A DNA stretch of 64,000 nt from Sphingomonas sp. (GCF_019746015.1 NZ_JAIESM010000032.1:1-64000); one strand, 5' to 3'; positions 18,616 through 28,829 are shown, counted from the first letter of the stretch. A program made the numbers and translations. Notes: generated from the letters alone by a model not told the origin.

Positions 18616-20565
18616 ATGCTCAGCCTGTTCCGCCGCATCATCTATTCGCGCCTTGGCGTTATCGTGGCGCTGGCGGCGCTGATGGTGATCGCGGTCGCCT
18701 TTGTGCTGGGCGACGTGACCGGGGTGCAGAGCGCGGCGGGCACGGCGGACACCACCGTCGCCACCGTGGGCGGCAAGAGCATCAGCGCGGCCGAGTTCCG
18801 CCAGCGCTTCAAGAACGATCTCGACGGTTTCCGCCGCCAGCAGCCCGGCCTGACCGCGCAGCTTTACGCAGAGGCTGGCGGGTTCGACGGCACGCTGAGC
18901 CGCATGATCGCCGGGCTGGCCATGGAAGAGTTCGCGAAGCAGAACGGCATGGCGGTGCCCAAGTCGATGGTCGACCAGCAGATTGCCGCCATTCCCAATT
19001 TCCAGGGGTTGGACGGCAAGTTCGACCAGAAGACCTATGAAACGCTGCTGCGCCAGATCGGACAGACTGATCGCGGCCTGCGCGCCGACATCGCCCGCAG
19101 CGTGCTGAACGAGCAGCTGACCACGCCGATTCTGGCCGCCCGGCAATTCCCGCAGCAGCTGGCGCAGCCCTATGCCTCGCTGCTGCTGGAAAAGCGCAGC
19201 GGGACGATCGCGCTGATCCCGGCGCAGGCCGTGGCCAGCACCGCCGCGCCGACGGAAGCGGAAATCACCACTTTCTACAAGCGCAACCAGGGCCGCTATC
19301 GCCTGCCTGAACGGCGGGTGATCCGTTATGCGATTGTCGCGCCGCAGACGCTGGGCGCCGCCGCCACCACGCCGACCGAGGCGGAGATCGCCGCTGCCTA
19401 TCGTGCACAGGCGGCCCGCTTTGCCGCCAGCGAAAAGCGCGACGTGCAGCAGGTGGTGGTGCCGGACCGGGCGAAGGCCGACGCGCTTGCCGCGCAGGTG
19501 AGGGCAGGCGCCGCGCTTGCTGTCGCGGCCAAGGCCATCGGGCTGGAAGCGGCGAGCATCCCCGGCATCGACCGGGGCAGCTATGCGGGGCGCACCAGCG
19601 CGGATCTGGCCGCCGCCGTGTTCGCCGCACCGCGTGGCGGCGTGGCCGGGCCGGTCAAATCGCCGCTGGGCTGGACGGTCGCGCGCGTCGACAAGATCGA
19701 GAAGGTCGCGGCCAAGACGCTCGATCAGGCGCGCGCCGAGCTGACCACCGAACTCACCACCCGCAAGACCGCCGAGGCGATGACCGCCGCGCAGGACAGG
19801 ATCGGCGACGCGATCGACTCGAAGGCCACCTTCGACGAGCTGGTGCAGGGCCAGAAGCTGCAGGCCGCCACCACGCCCCCGGTAACGGCCGAGGGGCGCG
19901 ATCCCGCCAATCCTGCGCTCAACCCCAACCCGCTGATCCAGCCGATCCTGAAGGCGGCGTTCGCCACCGATCCCGACGAAGGCGTTCAGATCGCCCCGAT
20001 GGGCGAGCGCGACGGCACCTTCGCCATTGTCAGCGTCGCGCGCATCGTGCCGCCGGCCACGCCGCCGCTTGCCGAACTGCGCGAGGTGCTGGTGCGCGAC
20101 TTCATCGTCGACCGTGCCCGCCAGGCCGCGCGCCAGGTTGCCGCCAAAGTGGTGAGCGCGGTGAACAGCGGCACCCCGCTCAGCGAGGCGCTGAAGGCAA
20201 CCGGGCTGAAACTGCCCCCCACCGAAGCGGTGAACGCCAGCCGCGCCCAGCTGGAAGCGTCGCAGGGCCGCCCGGCCCCGGCGCTGGTGCTGCTGTTCAG
20301 CATGGCCAACAACACCGCCAAGCTGATCGAGGCACCGCAAAATGGCGGCTGGTTCGTGCTCCACCTGACCCGCATCGACCGTGGCGATGCCAGCGCGACG
20401 CCGGCCATCGTGGCGGCGCGCCGGGCGGAGCTGGGCGGTGTGATCGGGCCCGAACTGGCCGAACAGTTCGTCAAAGCCGTCCGCCGCCAGCTGAACGTGA
20501 AAGTGAACGAGGCCGAGGTCGCCCGGCTGCGCGCCGAGCTGGTCGGCGGCACCACTGCCCCCTGA
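18616..20565 (+). CDS. PpiD/SurA-like periplasmic peptidyl-prolyl isomerase
   Basis: 649 residues. A short cytoplasmic start is followed by one membrane anchor (about residues 13-33, GVIVALAALMVIAVAFVLG), then a SurA_N-type chaperone domain and a parvulin-like domain near residues 260-360. It should help fold outer-membrane and periplasmic proteins at the membrane surface. Length and layout match PpiD (about 620 aa). The catalytic residues of parvulin are not obvious, so it may act mainly as a chaperone. The TGA shares a base with the trpE ATG (TGATG), an arrangement conserved in sphingomonads. Confidence 0.9.
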   Translation: MLSLFRRIIYSRLGVIVALAALMVIAVAFVLGDVTGVQSAAGTADTTVATVGGKSISAAEFRQRFKNDLDGFRRQQPGLTAQLYAEAGGFDGTLSRMIAGLAMEEFAKQNGMAVPKSMVDQQIAAIPNFQGLDGKFDQKTYETLLRQIGQTDRGLRADIARSVLNEQLTTPILAARQFPQQLAQPYASLLLEKRSGTIALIPAQAVASTAAPTEAEITTFYKRNQGRYRLPERRVIRYAIVAPQTLGAAATTPTEAEIAAAYRAQAARFAASEKRDVQQVVVPDRAKADALAAQVRAGAALAVAAKAIGLEAASIPGIDRGSYAGRTSADLAAAVFAAPRGGVAGPVKSPLGWTVARVDKIEKVAAKTLDQARAELTTELTTRKTAEAMTAAQDRIGDAIDSKATFDELVQGQKLQAATTPPVTAEGRDPANPALNPNPLIQPILKAAFATDPDEGVQIAPMGERDGTFAIVSVARIVPPATPPLAELREVLVRDFIVDRARQAARQVAAKVVSAVNSGTPLSEALKATGLKLPPTEAVNASRAQLEASQGRPAPALVLLFSMANNTAKLIEAPQNGGWFVLHLTRIDRGDASATPAIVAARRAELGGVIGPELAEQFVKAVRRQLNVKVNEAEVARLRAELVGGTTAP

Positions 20566-22067
20566 TGCAGGTGCAGGGACTGGCAGCGGCGCGCGCGGCG
20601 CTGGCGGCGGGGCGTCCCGCGCTGCTGTGGCAGGTGCGGCTGGCCGACACCGACACGCCGGTTGCCGCCGCACTGAAGCTGATCGAGCCGGGGCGCGGCG
20701 ACTATCTGCTCGAATCGGTGGAAGGCGGCGCGGTGCGCGGCCGTTACTCGATGATCGGCCTTGCCCCCGATCTGGTGTTCCGCGCCGCCGGCGATACCGC
20801 GTCGATCAACGCGCACTGGCTGCACGACCCGAACGCCTTCACCGAGTGCGCGGCGCCCACGCTTGCGGCGCTGCGCGCACTGGTCGACAGTTGCCGGATG
20901 GACGTGCCCGCCGCGCTGCCCCGGGCACTCGCCTGTCTGGTCGGCTATTTCGGCTATGAAACGGTGGGGCTGGTCGAGCGGCTGCCGCGTGCCGCCGACC
21001 CGGGCCTTGGCCTGCCCGACATGATGTTCGTGCGGCCAACGGTGATCCTGGTGTTCGACCGGCTGAGCGACCAATTGTTCATCGTCGCGCCGGTCTGGCC
21101 GGGCGGCGCGGCGGAGGCGACGCTGAGCGCGGCTGCCGAACGGATCGAGGCGACGGCGGCACGGCTGGCCACCGCGCCGCTGCCCGCGCCCGCCCGCGCC
21201 GAGCCGCACCCGGTGGCGCTGGCCCCGGTGCTGGGCGACGGCGCCTATGCCCGCATGGTCGCCCGCGCCAAGGACAATATCGAGGCGGGCGACATTTTTC
21301 AGGTGGTGCTGGCGCAGCGCTTCACCGTGCCCTTCACGCTGCCCCCGTTCGAGCTTTACCGCGCGCTGCGGCGGATCAACCCCTCGCCCTTCCTCTATTT
21401 CCTCGATCTGCCGGGCTTTGCACTGGCCGGCTCCAGCCCCGAAATCCTGGTGCGGGTGCGCGATGGCGAGGTGACGATCCGCCCGATTGCCGGCACCCGC
21501 CCGCGCGGCCGCGATGCTGAGGAGGATGAGGCGAACCGCCAGAGCCTGCTCGCCGACGCCAAGGAACGCGCCGAGCATCTGATGCTGCTCGATCTTGGTC
21601 GCAACGATGCAGGCCGCGTGGCGGAGGCCGGGTCGGTCCGCGTGACCGACAGCTATGGCATCGAATTCTACAGCCATGTCATGCACATCGTCTCCAACGT
21701 CACCGCGCGGCTGGCCGCCGGGCATGACGCGATCGACGCGCTGTTCGCGGGCTTTCCCGCCGGCACCGTCTCCGGCGCGCCAAAGGTGCGCGCGTGCGAG
21801 ATCATCGCCGAGCTGGAGCATGAAGCGCGCGGCGCCTATGCCGGCGGCGTCGGCTATTTCTCGCCCGATGGATCGATGGACTCGTGCATCGTGCTGCGCA
21901 CCGCCGTGGTGAAGGACGGGGTCATGCACGTTCAGGCCGGCGCCGGCATCGTCGCCGACAGCGACCCCGCCTATGAACAGCGCGAATGCGAGGCAAAGGC
22001 CGGCGCCCTGCTCGCCGCCGCGCGCGAAGCGGTGACGCGGGCGGCAGGATCAGATTTCGGGCAATAG
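20565..22067 (+). CDS. trpE: Anthranilate synthase component I
   Basis: 500 residues; converts chorismate and ammonia (from TrpG) to anthranilate, the first step of tryptophan synthesis. The chorismate-binding domain signatures are present: IRPIAGTRPRGRD, LMLLDLGRNDAGRVA, and FPAGTVSGAPKVRA through AYAGGVGYFS. The N-terminal ~180 residues include the regulatory domain for feedback by tryptophan. Translation is coupled to the foldase gene by TGATG, and there is no room for a trp leader peptide or attenuator in front of trpE. trpG lies about 560 bases downstream, separated by a minus-strand gene. Confidence 0.95.
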   Translation: MQVQGLAAARAALAAGRPALLWQVRLADTDTPVAAALKLIEPGRGDYLLESVEGGAVRGRYSMIGLAPDLVFRAAGDTASINAHWLHDPNAFTECAAPTLAALRALVDSCRMDVPAALPRALACLVGYFGYETVGLVERLPRAADPGLGLPDMMFVRPTVILVFDRLSDQLFIVAPVWPGGAAEATLSAAAERIEATAARLATAPLPAPARAEPHPVALAPVLGDGAYARMVARAKDNIEAGDIFQVVLAQRFTVPFTLPPFELYRALRRINPSPFLYFLDLPGFALAGSSPEILVRVRDGEVTIRPIAGTRPRGRDAEEDEANRQSLLADAKERAEHLMLLDLGRNDAGRVAEAGSVRVTDSYGIEFYSHVMHIVSNVTARLAAGHDAIDALFAGFPAGTVSGAPKVRACEIIAELEHEARGAYAGGVGYFSPDGSMDSCIVLRTAVVKDGVMHVQAGAGIVADSDPAYEQRECEAKAGALLAAAREAVTRAAGSDFGQ

Positions 22068-22083
22068 GCCGGTCTGGCGACGG

Positions 22084-22497
22084 TTATGGCACGCCCGGCT
22101 GCGTGCGGCCGGCGGCCCAGTTCTGCAGCAGGATGTTGGTGCAGCCGGTAAAGCCCGCCGTGCCATTGGGCGAACAGGTGAAGGGCAGCCCGCTTGCCCG
22201 GCGCGCCTCTGCATCCAGCGCCAGCGCGCGCGTGGCCCAGCTCTGGCTGGCTGGCCCCACCGGCCCGTCGCGCAGCCGCACCGGAATGCGATAGGGGCTT
22301 TCGGACGGCGCGCACACCACCACTTCATTGCCCTCGGGCTTGGGGCAGGTCTGGCCGGGGGTGAGGAGGATGCTGCGGATGCGCTGCGGCGGCTCGCCCT
22401 GCATCGTGCCATCGTCGAGCGTGATGACCTGTCCCGACTGGGCCAGCAGCGGCGCGGGCGCGGCCATGGCGAGCAGGGCAATCAACCATCGGGACAT
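22084..22497 (-). CDS. Small exported protein of unknown function lying between trpE and trpG
   Basis: 137 residues from the ATG at 22497, with signal peptide ([20 protein letters not shown]) and GGAGGG upstream. The mature part includes [19 protein letters not shown], then [14 protein letters not shown] and two more Cys near the C-terminus (FTCSP and FTGCTN), so two disulfides are plausible. It is transcribed against the trp genes and splits trpE from trpG. Its stop is 16 bases from the trpE stop. No family is recognised; it may be an outer-envelope or periplasmic protein. Confidence 0.75.
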   Translation of the reverse strand: MSRWLIALLAMAAPAPLLAQSGQVITLDDGTMQGEPPQRIRSILLTPGQTCPKPEGNEVVVCAPSESPYRIPVRLRDGPVGPASQSWATRALALDAEARRASGLPFTCSPNGTAGFTGCTNILLQNWAAGRTQPGVP

Positions 22498-22625
22498 TCG
22501 CTTCACCCTCCATCGCCGGGGCGCCAGGTTCATCCGGCCCGGCTGAACCCAGCATGTATGGGCAATTGCAGCACATGCAAGGCGCAGGTTGCGCTGGCGC
22601 GCCGCATAGCTATGTCGGCGACACG

Positions 22626-23210
22626 ATGATTTTGGTGATCGACAATTACGACAGCTTCACCTGGAACCTGGTCCATTATCTGATGGAGCTGGGGGCACAG
22701 GTGCAGGTGGTGCGCAACGACGCGCTGACCGCGGCCGAAGCGGTGGCGACCAACGCCCATGCCTTTCTCATCTCGCCGGGGCCGAAAACGCCCAACGAAG
22801 CGGGCATCTCGCTCGATCTGGTCGCCGCCTGTGCCGAGGCGGGCAAGCCGCTGCTGGGCGTGTGCCTGGGCCATCAGGCGATCGGCCAGCATTTTGGCGG
22901 GCGCGTGGTGCGTGGCGGGCTGATGCACGGCAAGACCAGCCCCGTGCGGCATGACGGCACCGGGCTGTTCACCGGTCTCCCCTCGCCCTTCACCGCGACG
23001 CGCTATCACTCGCTGATCGTGGAGGGCGCGCCCGACGAGCTGGTGGTGAACGCCACCGCCGATGATGGCTCGGTAATGGGTTTCCGCCACCGCACGCTGC
23101 CCATCCACGGCGTGCAGTTCCACCCCGAAAGCATCGCCACCGAGCATGGCCATGCAATGCTGGCCAATTTCATGGCGCTGGCCGGCATGTCGCCCCGGCC
23201 GCGCGGATGA
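22626..23210 (+). CDS. trpG: Anthranilate / aminodeoxychorismate synthase component II (glutaminase)
   Basis: 194 residues. Class I glutamine amidotransferase supplying ammonia to TrpE and probably also to aminodeoxychorismate synthase. Catalytic triad C80 ([11 protein letters not shown]), H166 and E168 ([11 protein letters not shown]). The frame opens at 22554, but the ATG at 22626 gives the standard [15 protein letters not shown] start. The last codons overlap trpD by ATGA (23207-23210). Confidence 0.95.
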   Translation: MILVIDNYDSFTWNLVHYLMELGAQVQVVRNDALTAAEAVATNAHAFLISPGPKTPNEAGISLDLVAACAEAGKPLLGVCLGHQAIGQHFGGRVVRGGLMHGKTSPVRHDGTGLFTGLPSPFTATRYHSLIVEGAPDELVVNATADDGSVMGFRHRTLPIHGVQFHPESIATEHGHAMLANFMALAGMSPRPRG

Positions 23211-24202
23211 GCGTGGCCACCACCCTGCCCGATCCCGCCCATCCGCTGAGCGCCGAGGCGGCGGCAGCGGCCTTTGCCGACATTCTCGACGCGCGGGTGA
23301 GCGAGGAGGCGATTGCCGATTTCCTGATCGCGCTCACCCGGCGTGGCGAGACGGCAACCGAAATTGCCGAGGCGGCCCGGGCACTGCGTGCGCGGCTGAT
23401 CCCCATTGCCGCGCCCGCCGGCGCCATCGACGTGTGCGGCACCGGCGGTGACGGGCACCATACGCTCAACGTCTCGACCGCGGTGTCGCTGATCGTCGCG
23501 GCATGCGGCGTGCCGGTCGCCAAGCATGGCAACCGTGCCGCCTCGTCCAAGGCGGGGGCGGCCGACACGCTGGAGGCGCTGGGGCTGGACATGGCGCGCG
23601 CCGGGCGGCTGGCCGAGGCGAGCCTGCGCGACCTGGGCATCTGCTTTCTGTTCGCGGCGAACCATCACCCGGCGATGCGGCGCATCACCCCCATCCGCCA
23701 GCGGATCGGCAAGCGCACCATCTTCAACCTGATGGGGCCGCTCGCCAACCCCGCGCAGGTCGACCGCCAGCTGATCGGCATTGCCCGGCCCGATTATGCG
23801 CCCGTCTATGCGCAAGCGCTGGCGATGCTGGGCACCGGGGCCGCGCTCGTTGTCTCGGGCGAGGAGGGGCTGGACGAACTGTCGGGCGCCGGGCCGAGCG
23901 TGGTCGTCACCGTCGGCAGCGCGTCGCTTGCCGCCCGCGTGATGCCGGAGGATGCCGGCCTACCCCGCCACCCGATCGCCGCGATCCGGGGCGGCGACCC
24001 GGCCTATAATGCGGCAGCACTGCGCCGCCTGCTGCTGGGCGAGGCGGGTGCCTATCGCGATGCGGTGCTGCTGAACGCCGCCGCCGCGCTGGTGCTGGCG
24101 GGCCATGCCGCCGATCTGAGAAGCGGGGCCGAGGAGGCACGCGAAGTGCTCGACAACGGCCTTGCCCATGCCCTGCTCAATTGCTGGATAGCCTATTCGT
24201 GA
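23207..24202 (+). CDS. trpD: Anthranilate phosphoribosyltransferase
   Basis: 331 residues; transfers phosphoribose from PRPP to anthranilate. Motifs include [19 protein letters not shown] (PRPP-binding glycine loop), [15 protein letters not shown] and [11 protein letters not shown]. Overlaps trpG at its start (ATGA) and trpC at its end (GTGA), so trpG, trpD and trpC form a translationally coupled set. Confidence 0.95.
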   Translation: MSVATTLPDPAHPLSAEAAAAAFADILDARVSEEAIADFLIALTRRGETATEIAEAARALRARLIPIAAPAGAIDVCGTGGDGHHTLNVSTAVSLIVAACGVPVAKHGNRAASSKAGAADTLEALGLDMARAGRLAEASLRDLGICFLFAANHHPAMRRITPIRQRIGKRTIFNLMGPLANPAQVDRQLIGIARPDYAPVYAQALAMLGTGAALVVSGEEGLDELSGAGPSVVVTVGSASLAARVMPEDAGLPRHPIAAIRGGDPAYNAAALRRLLLGEAGAYRDAVLLNAAAALVLAGHAADLRSGAEEAREVLDNGLAHALLNCWIAYS

Positions 24203-25008
24203 CCATTCTTGACCGCATATTGGAAACCAAGCGCGCCGATGTCGCCGCGCGCAAGGCCTGCACGCCGTGGAGCACGCTCGATGCGCTTGCCGCCGGGCAG
24301 ACCGCGCCGCGCGGCTTTCGCGCCAGCCTGGACCGGCGCGCCGCGACCGGCCCGGCGCTGATCGCCGAGATCAAGAAGGCGAGTCCCTCAAAGGGCGTGA
24401 TCCGCGAGCATTTCGATCCCCCCGCCCATGCCCGCGCCTATGAAGCGGGCGGTGCCACCTGCCTGTCGGTGCTGACCGACGAGCCGTGGTTTCAGGGCAG
24501 CGACGCCTATCTGGCTGCCGCGCGGGCGGTGTGTGCGCTGCCCGTGCTGCGCAAGGATTTCATGGTCGACCCCTGGCAGGCGGCCGAATCGCGCGCGCTG
24601 GGGGCGGATGCCATTCTGCTGATCATGGCCGCACTCGACGATGCAACGCTTGCCGAGATCGAAGCCGCCGCCATCGACCTGGGCATGGACGTGCTGGTCG
24701 AGGTGCACGACGCGCGCGAAATGGAGCGCGCGCTGAAGCTGAAATCGCGCCTGATCGGCGTCAACAACCGCGACCTGCGCGATTTCTCGGTCAGCTTCGA
24801 GCGGACCTATGAACTGGTGGCCAAGGCACCGCCGGACTGCACCTTCGTCGCCGAAAGCGGGCTTTCCAGCCGCGACGATCTCGACGCGATGCGCGCGCGC
24901 GGCGTCCACTGCTTCCTGGTCGGCGAGGCGTTGATGCGCGCCGATGATGTGGAAAGCGCGACCCGCGCGCTGCTTGGCGGCTCGACGGCGGCCGGCGACG
25001 CGGGCTAG
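24199..25008 (+). CDS. trpC: Indole-3-glycerol-phosphate synthase
   Basis: 269 residues; (beta/alpha)8 enzyme closing the indole ring. Motifs: [42 protein letters not shown] and [12 protein letters not shown]. The GTG at 24199 is chosen because it overlaps the trpD stop (GTGA) and gives the usual short N-terminus ([14 protein letters not shown]). An upstream TTG at 24181 is in frame but adds atypical residues. moaC starts 9 bases downstream. Confidence 0.95.
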   Translation: MTILDRILETKRADVAARKACTPWSTLDALAAGQTAPRGFRASLDRRAATGPALIAEIKKASPSKGVIREHFDPPAHARAYEAGGATCLSVLTDEPWFQGSDAYLAAARAVCALPVLRKDFMVDPWQAAESRALGADAILLIMAALDDATLAEIEAAAIDLGMDVLVEVHDAREMERALKLKSRLIGVNNRDLRDFSVSFERTYELVAKAPPDCTFVAESGLSSRDDLDAMRARGVHCFLVGEALMRADDVESATRALLGGSTAAGDAG

Positions 25009-25017
25009 ACTGGCGCC

Positions 25018-25485
25018 ATGCCCCGGCTGACCCATCTGGACGACAGCGGCGCCGCGCAGATGGTGGATGTCGGCGCGAAGCCCGCCACCGCGCGCACCGC
25101 AACCGCGCAAGGCCGCATTGCCATGTCGGCCGACGCCATCGCCGCGATCCGCGCCGGCACGCTCAAAAAAGGCGACGCCTTGGCGGTGGCGCGGCTGGCC
25201 GGCATCATGGCCGCCAAGCGGACGAGCGACCTGATCCCGCTCTGCCATCCGCTGCCGCTCACCCATGTCTCGGTCGATCTGGCGATGGATGAGGAGGGCG
25301 TCACCGCCACCGCGCACTGCGCCTGCACCGGGCCGACGGGCGTGGAGATGGAAGCGCTGACCGCCGTCTCGATCGCGCTGCTGACGCTTTACGACATGGC
25401 CAAGGCGATCGACCGGGCGATGGTGATCGGCCCCGTCCGCCTGATCGCCAAGGCCGGCGGCCGCTCCGGCGACTATTCCGCCTGA
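25018..25485 (+). CDS. moaC: Cyclic pyranopterin monophosphate synthase
   Basis: 155 residues; second step of molybdenum cofactor synthesis, forming cPMP. Family landmarks are [21 protein letters not shown]-equivalent [12 protein letters not shown], and the C-terminal [19 protein letters not shown] and [17 protein letters not shown]. Closely follows trpC. The next molybdenum gene, moeA, is 2.1 kb away because an ABC exporter pair in opposite orientation lies between them. Confidence 0.95.
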   Translation: MPRLTHLDDSGAAQMVDVGAKPATARTATAQGRIAMSADAIAAIRAGTLKKGDALAVARLAGIMAAKRTSDLIPLCHPLPLTHVSVDLAMDEEGVTATAHCACTGPTGVEMEALTAVSIALLTLYDMAKAIDRAMVIGPVRLIAKAGGRSGDYSA

Positions 25486-25488
25486 AGG

Positions 25489-26880
25489 TTAGGTCGACAG
25501 GTAACCATACCAGAGCACCAGCAGCACCAGTCGCGGTGCGAACGCCGATCGGCTGATTGTGGCGAGCGCCATCGCCACCAGCGATGCCCCCGCGCCGACC
25601 GCAAGCGCCAACAGCATCGGCTCGACCGACAGCCGGATCGCCGCGGCGGGCAGCGCGAGCAGCAGCGCCCAACCAGATCCTGCCATGACGAACGCCAGCC
25701 GCCGGAGCATCGGCGACAGGAACGTGGTCTGTGTGAGCGCCAACAGCCCGCGCGCCTCGCTCCGCCCCGCATGCGCGACCAGCCCGAAGATCAGCAGCAA
25801 CAGCGCGGCCGGGCTGCCAATGTGCCGATAATCGCCAAACAACCCGGCAACTGCGGCAGCAGCGGCTGCCAGCAGGAATAGTCGCCCGGAACCGATCAGC
25901 CGAAATTCACCAAGCACCAGCCCGGCAAGCGGCAGTGCGATGCCATGCGCTGGCGGCGCCTCCGCTACGACCGCAGGCGGCGGACCTGCCGCCAGCCACC
26001 GGTCGACTGCCGTGGCCACCCGGCCTCTGCGACGCGCAACATGCGGCTGGTACAGCAACCCGGCCAACGCCGCGATCAGCACTGCGATTCCCGCCCAGGC
26101 AAAGCGCGACGCAATATAGCCCTCGGCATACAGCCCTTCGAACACGTCGAGCCGTACCCGCCCCGGTTTCAGGGCATTGGTCGAACCGATCGAGAAATCG
26201 GGGCCGCTCGAGGGCGCCGTCCCCACCATCGGCCGCACAAAACCGGGAAAGTCATACATGTTGACAGAAAAGCTGGTCGGCAGATCGCTCACGGCAGCGG
26301 GCATCGCAATGCTGACCAGCCACAGGATGAAGAACGCCACATCGCCCCAGGCGCCGCGCGTCAATCGCACGGCATCAAACAGGATGCGGATCGCCGCCAC
26401 GCCGATCAGCGACGGTGCTGCGATCAGCCACAATGTCCAGCTGATCACCACCACGTCGAACGGCCCCGACACGATCAGCCACCCGAGAAAACACCCCGCG
26501 AGCGTGAGTGTGGCGAGCATGCCGAGCATCACGCTCGCGTCTGCCGCCCAGCGCCCGAGCGCGATTGCCATGCGCGATGCGGCGCTGACTTCCTCGATCT
26601 GCCAAGGCTGGCGTCGCATCACATTAGACCGAAGATAGAGATAGGCGACCGGCAGCAGCAGCGTCGACACAACGATGCCGAGCGAGACGCCCAACATGCC
26701 CGATGTCATGATCGGTAAATGATCGCGAATCGCGACCTGCACGCCCGTTCCATCGTCGCGCGCAACCATGAAGCGCGCGCCAACCGGCCCCGCCAGCAGC
26801 ACCAGCCACAGCCCCCAGCTCCGCGAATAACGGCGCAGGCTGGTGATCAGCGATGATCGCGCGATAGCCAGCCTGTTCAT
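25489..26880 (-). CDS. ABC-2-like transporter membrane protein
   Basis: 463-residue integral membrane protein with roughly 10-12 hydrophobic segments, including WGLWLVLLAGPVGARFMVA near the N-terminus and several in the last third (LFLLAAAAAAVAGLF, WALLLALPAAAIRL). A Pro/Ala-rich soluble loop with an Arg-rich patch (VARRRGRVATAVDRWLAAG) lies near the middle. Its ATG overlaps the stop of the upstream ATPase gene by ATGA, so this is the permease of the same exporter. The substrate is unknown and no peptide or toxin gene is visible nearby. Convergent with moaC, 3 bases between stops. Confidence 0.8.
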   Translation of the reverse strand: MNRLAIARSSLITSLRRYSRSWGLWLVLLAGPVGARFMVARDDGTGVQVAIRDHLPIMTSGMLGVSLGIVVSTLLLPVAYLYLRSNVMRRQPWQIEEVSAASRMAIALGRWAADASVMLGMLATLTLAGCFLGWLIVSGPFDVVVISWTLWLIAAPSLIGVAAIRILFDAVRLTRGAWGDVAFFILWLVSIAMPAAVSDLPTSFSVNMYDFPGFVRPMVGTAPSSGPDFSIGSTNALKPGRVRLDVFEGLYAEGYIASRFAWAGIAVLIAALAGLLYQPHVARRRGRVATAVDRWLAAGPPPAVVAEAPPAHGIALPLAGLVLGEFRLIGSGRLFLLAAAAAAVAGLFGDYRHIGSPAALLLLIFGLVAHAGRSEARGLLALTQTTFLSPMLRRLAFVMAGSGWALLLALPAAAIRLSVEPMLLALAVGAGASLVAMALATISRSAFAPRLVLLVLWYGYLST

Positions 26881-27518
26881 GCGTCGCTGACGCGCCCGTC
26901 GGCGACGTACAGCATCGCCTGCGCGTGGGGCGCGAGCTTGTCGGCAATGTGGGTGGTCATCACCACCGCTGCGGTACGGGCGTACTCCAGCATCAATTGG
27001 CCAAGCCGATGCGCGGTATCACCGTCGAGCTCGGCTGTCGGCTCGTCGAGCGCAAGCAGCTTCGGCGTTCCCAGCAGGGCCTGCGCAAAGATCAGGCGGC
27101 GGCGCATGCCCCCGGAATAGGTAGAGATCCGGCGGTTGATGTCAGGATAGAGCCCGATCGCGTCGGTGATCGTCGCGAATTGCCGGTCGGCAGCGGCAAG
27201 GTCCAGTCCTTTCAGGGCCGCGATGTGCATCGCGAATTCGCGCGCCGTCAGGTCATCGGGCAAGTCGACGGCTTGCGGCGCATAGCCGAGCACGCGTCGC
27301 AGCGCGCCCCGCGCCCGCGGCAAGTCTTCCCCCTGCCAGCTCATGCGCCCGCTGCTCGGCTTTTCGGCGGTCGCGATCAGCCGCAACAGGGTCGACTTGC
27401 CCGCGCCGCTTGGCCCCATCAGCAGCGTGAGGCCAGCGGACAAGCCGATCGTCACGCCACTCAGCACGTGCTTGCGGCCATAGGATTTGGCGATGTCGTC
27501 AAGTTGGAGAAGCGTCAT
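26877..27518 (-). CDS. ABC transporter ATP-binding protein
   Basis: 213 residues, a single nucleotide-binding domain. Walker A GPSGAGKST (about residues 35-43), signature YSGGMRRR, Walker B LLALDEPTAELDGD and the H-loop TTHIADKL are all present, so it should hydrolyse ATP. The signature ending in MRRR and the short length resemble ATPases of ABC-2 exporters for bacteriocin or drug efflux. Paired with the membrane protein at 25489-26880. Both are less GC-biased than the flanking moa and moe genes, which supports insertion. Confidence 0.9.
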   Translation of the reverse strand: MTLLQLDDIAKSYGRKHVLSGVTIGLSAGLTLLMGPSGAGKSTLLRLIATAEKPSSGRMSWQGEDLPRARGALRRVLGYAPQAVDLPDDLTAREFAMHIAALKGLDLAAADRQFATITDAIGLYPDINRRISTYSGGMRRRLIFAQALLGTPKLLALDEPTAELDGDTAHRLGQLMLEYARTAAVVMTTHIADKLAPHAQAMLYVADGRVSDA

Positions 27519-27622
27519 GAAGGTACCTTACGTGTGTAATGCAGTTGAGGCAAAGCCGTTGCGCGGTCGGCACGGCTTTCCAGCGCTTCGCAACGATCCC
27601 GGGATGTGCCATTGGCAGATGC

Positions 27623-28804
27623 ATGTCGTTGCTTTCCGTCATCGACGCGCAGGCGCGGCTGTTTGCGCTGGCGCCGCGCGTGCCGGCGATCACGCTGCCG
27701 CTCGGCCAGGCCGCCGGGCATTGGCTGGCCGCCCCCCTGATCGCCCGGCGCAACCAGCCGGCGGCGGACCTGTCGGCGATGGACGGTTATGCGCTGCGCT
27801 TCGCCGATCTGCCCGGGCCGCTGCGCGTGATTGGCGAAAGCGCGGCGGGGCGGGCCTTTGATGGCGCCGTGGCTGCGGGCGAAGCAGTGCGCATCTTCAC
27901 CGGCGCCGCGCTTCCCGCCGGCGCCGACACCGTGATGGTGCAGGAAGAGGCCGCGCGCGAGGGCGATCTTGTCCGCCAGAGCGGTGACGGGCCGGGCCGC
28001 ATCGGCCGGCATGTGCGCCCGCGCGGCATGGATTTTGCGGCGGGCGCCATGCTGCTGCCCGCCGGCGCGCGGCTCTCCCCCGCCGCCATCGCGCTTGCCG
28101 CCGCGGCCGGGCATGGCGCGCTGCCGGTCAACCGGCGCCTGCGCATCGCCATTGCAGCGACTGGCGACGAGCTGGTGCCGCCCGGCGCCGAGACGGGCAC
28201 CGACCGCCTGCCCGAGGCGAACGGGGTGATGCTGGCCGCGCTTCTGCGCGACCTGCCAGTGGTGGTCGAGGATCTGGGCATCCTGCCCGACCGGCTGGCG
28301 GAGCAGACCGCCGCCTTTGCCGGCGTCAGCGCCGACATTCTCGTCACCAGCGGCGGCGCGTCAGTGGGGGAGCATGATCTGGTCCGCCCCGCGCTCACTG
28401 CGGCTGGCGCGACGATCGATTTCTGGCGGATCGCGCTGCGCCCGGGCAAGCCGCTGATGGCCGGCCGGCGTGGCGAGACGATGGTGCTGGGGCTGCCGGG
28501 CAATCCGGTGTCGGCCTTCGTCACCGCCACGCTGTTCCTGCGCCCGCTGATCGCGGCGATGGCGGGCGCGGCCGATCCGCTACCCGTGTGCCTGTCGGCA
28601 AGGCTGGGCGCGGCACTCCCCGCCAATGACGGGCGCGAGGATTATCTGCGCGCGACGCTGACAGGTGGCATCGCCACCCCCGCCCCGGTGCAGGACAGCG
28701 CGATGCTGGCCACGCTGGCCGCCGCGCAGTGCCTGATCGTGCGCGCGCGCCACGCCCCGGCCGCGGCAGCGGGCGAGGCCGTGCAAATCCTTTCCATCGC
28801 TTGA
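27623..28804 (+). CDS. moeA: Molybdopterin molybdenumtransferase
   Basis: 393 residues; inserts molybdate into adenylylated molybdopterin. Landmarks: NQPAADLSAMDGYALRFADL, IFTGAALPAGADTVMVQE, and the MPT-binding domain TSGGASVGEHDLV and LGLPGNPVSAFVT. The ATG at 27623 gives the usual SLLSVIDAQ start; codons upstream (27539-27622) do not fit. lexA lies immediately downstream. Confidence 0.94.
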   Translation: MSLLSVIDAQARLFALAPRVPAITLPLGQAAGHWLAAPLIARRNQPAADLSAMDGYALRFADLPGPLRVIGESAAGRAFDGAVAAGEAVRIFTGAALPAGADTVMVQEEAAREGDLVRQSGDGPGRIGRHVRPRGMDFAAGAMLLPAGARLSPAAIALAAAAGHGALPVNRRLRIAIAATGDELVPPGAETGTDRLPEANGVMLAALLRDLPVVVEDLGILPDRLAEQTAAFAGVSADILVTSGGASVGEHDLVRPALTAAGATIDFWRIALRPGKPLMAGRRGETMVLGLPGNPVSAFVTATLFLRPLIAAMAGAADPLPVCLSARLGAALPANDGREDYLRATLTGGIATPAPVQDSAMLATLAAAQCLIVRARHAPAAAAGEAVQILSIA

Positions 28805-28829
28805 CTTCGCGCATTTCGTTGCCTAATCG
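28801..28829 (+). promoter_or_regulatory. Putative lexA promoter
   Basis: TTGACT (28801-28806) and TAATCG (28824-28829) are 17 bases apart, a fair sigma-70 match. The -35 overlaps the moeA stop, and the -10 abuts the LexA box at 28829-28843, so bound LexA would block RNA polymerase. Confidence 0.55.

Noticed and set aside
20500..20565. Trp leader peptide or attenuator before trpE
   Set aside because: trpE overlaps the upstream gene by one base, so there is no leader region.
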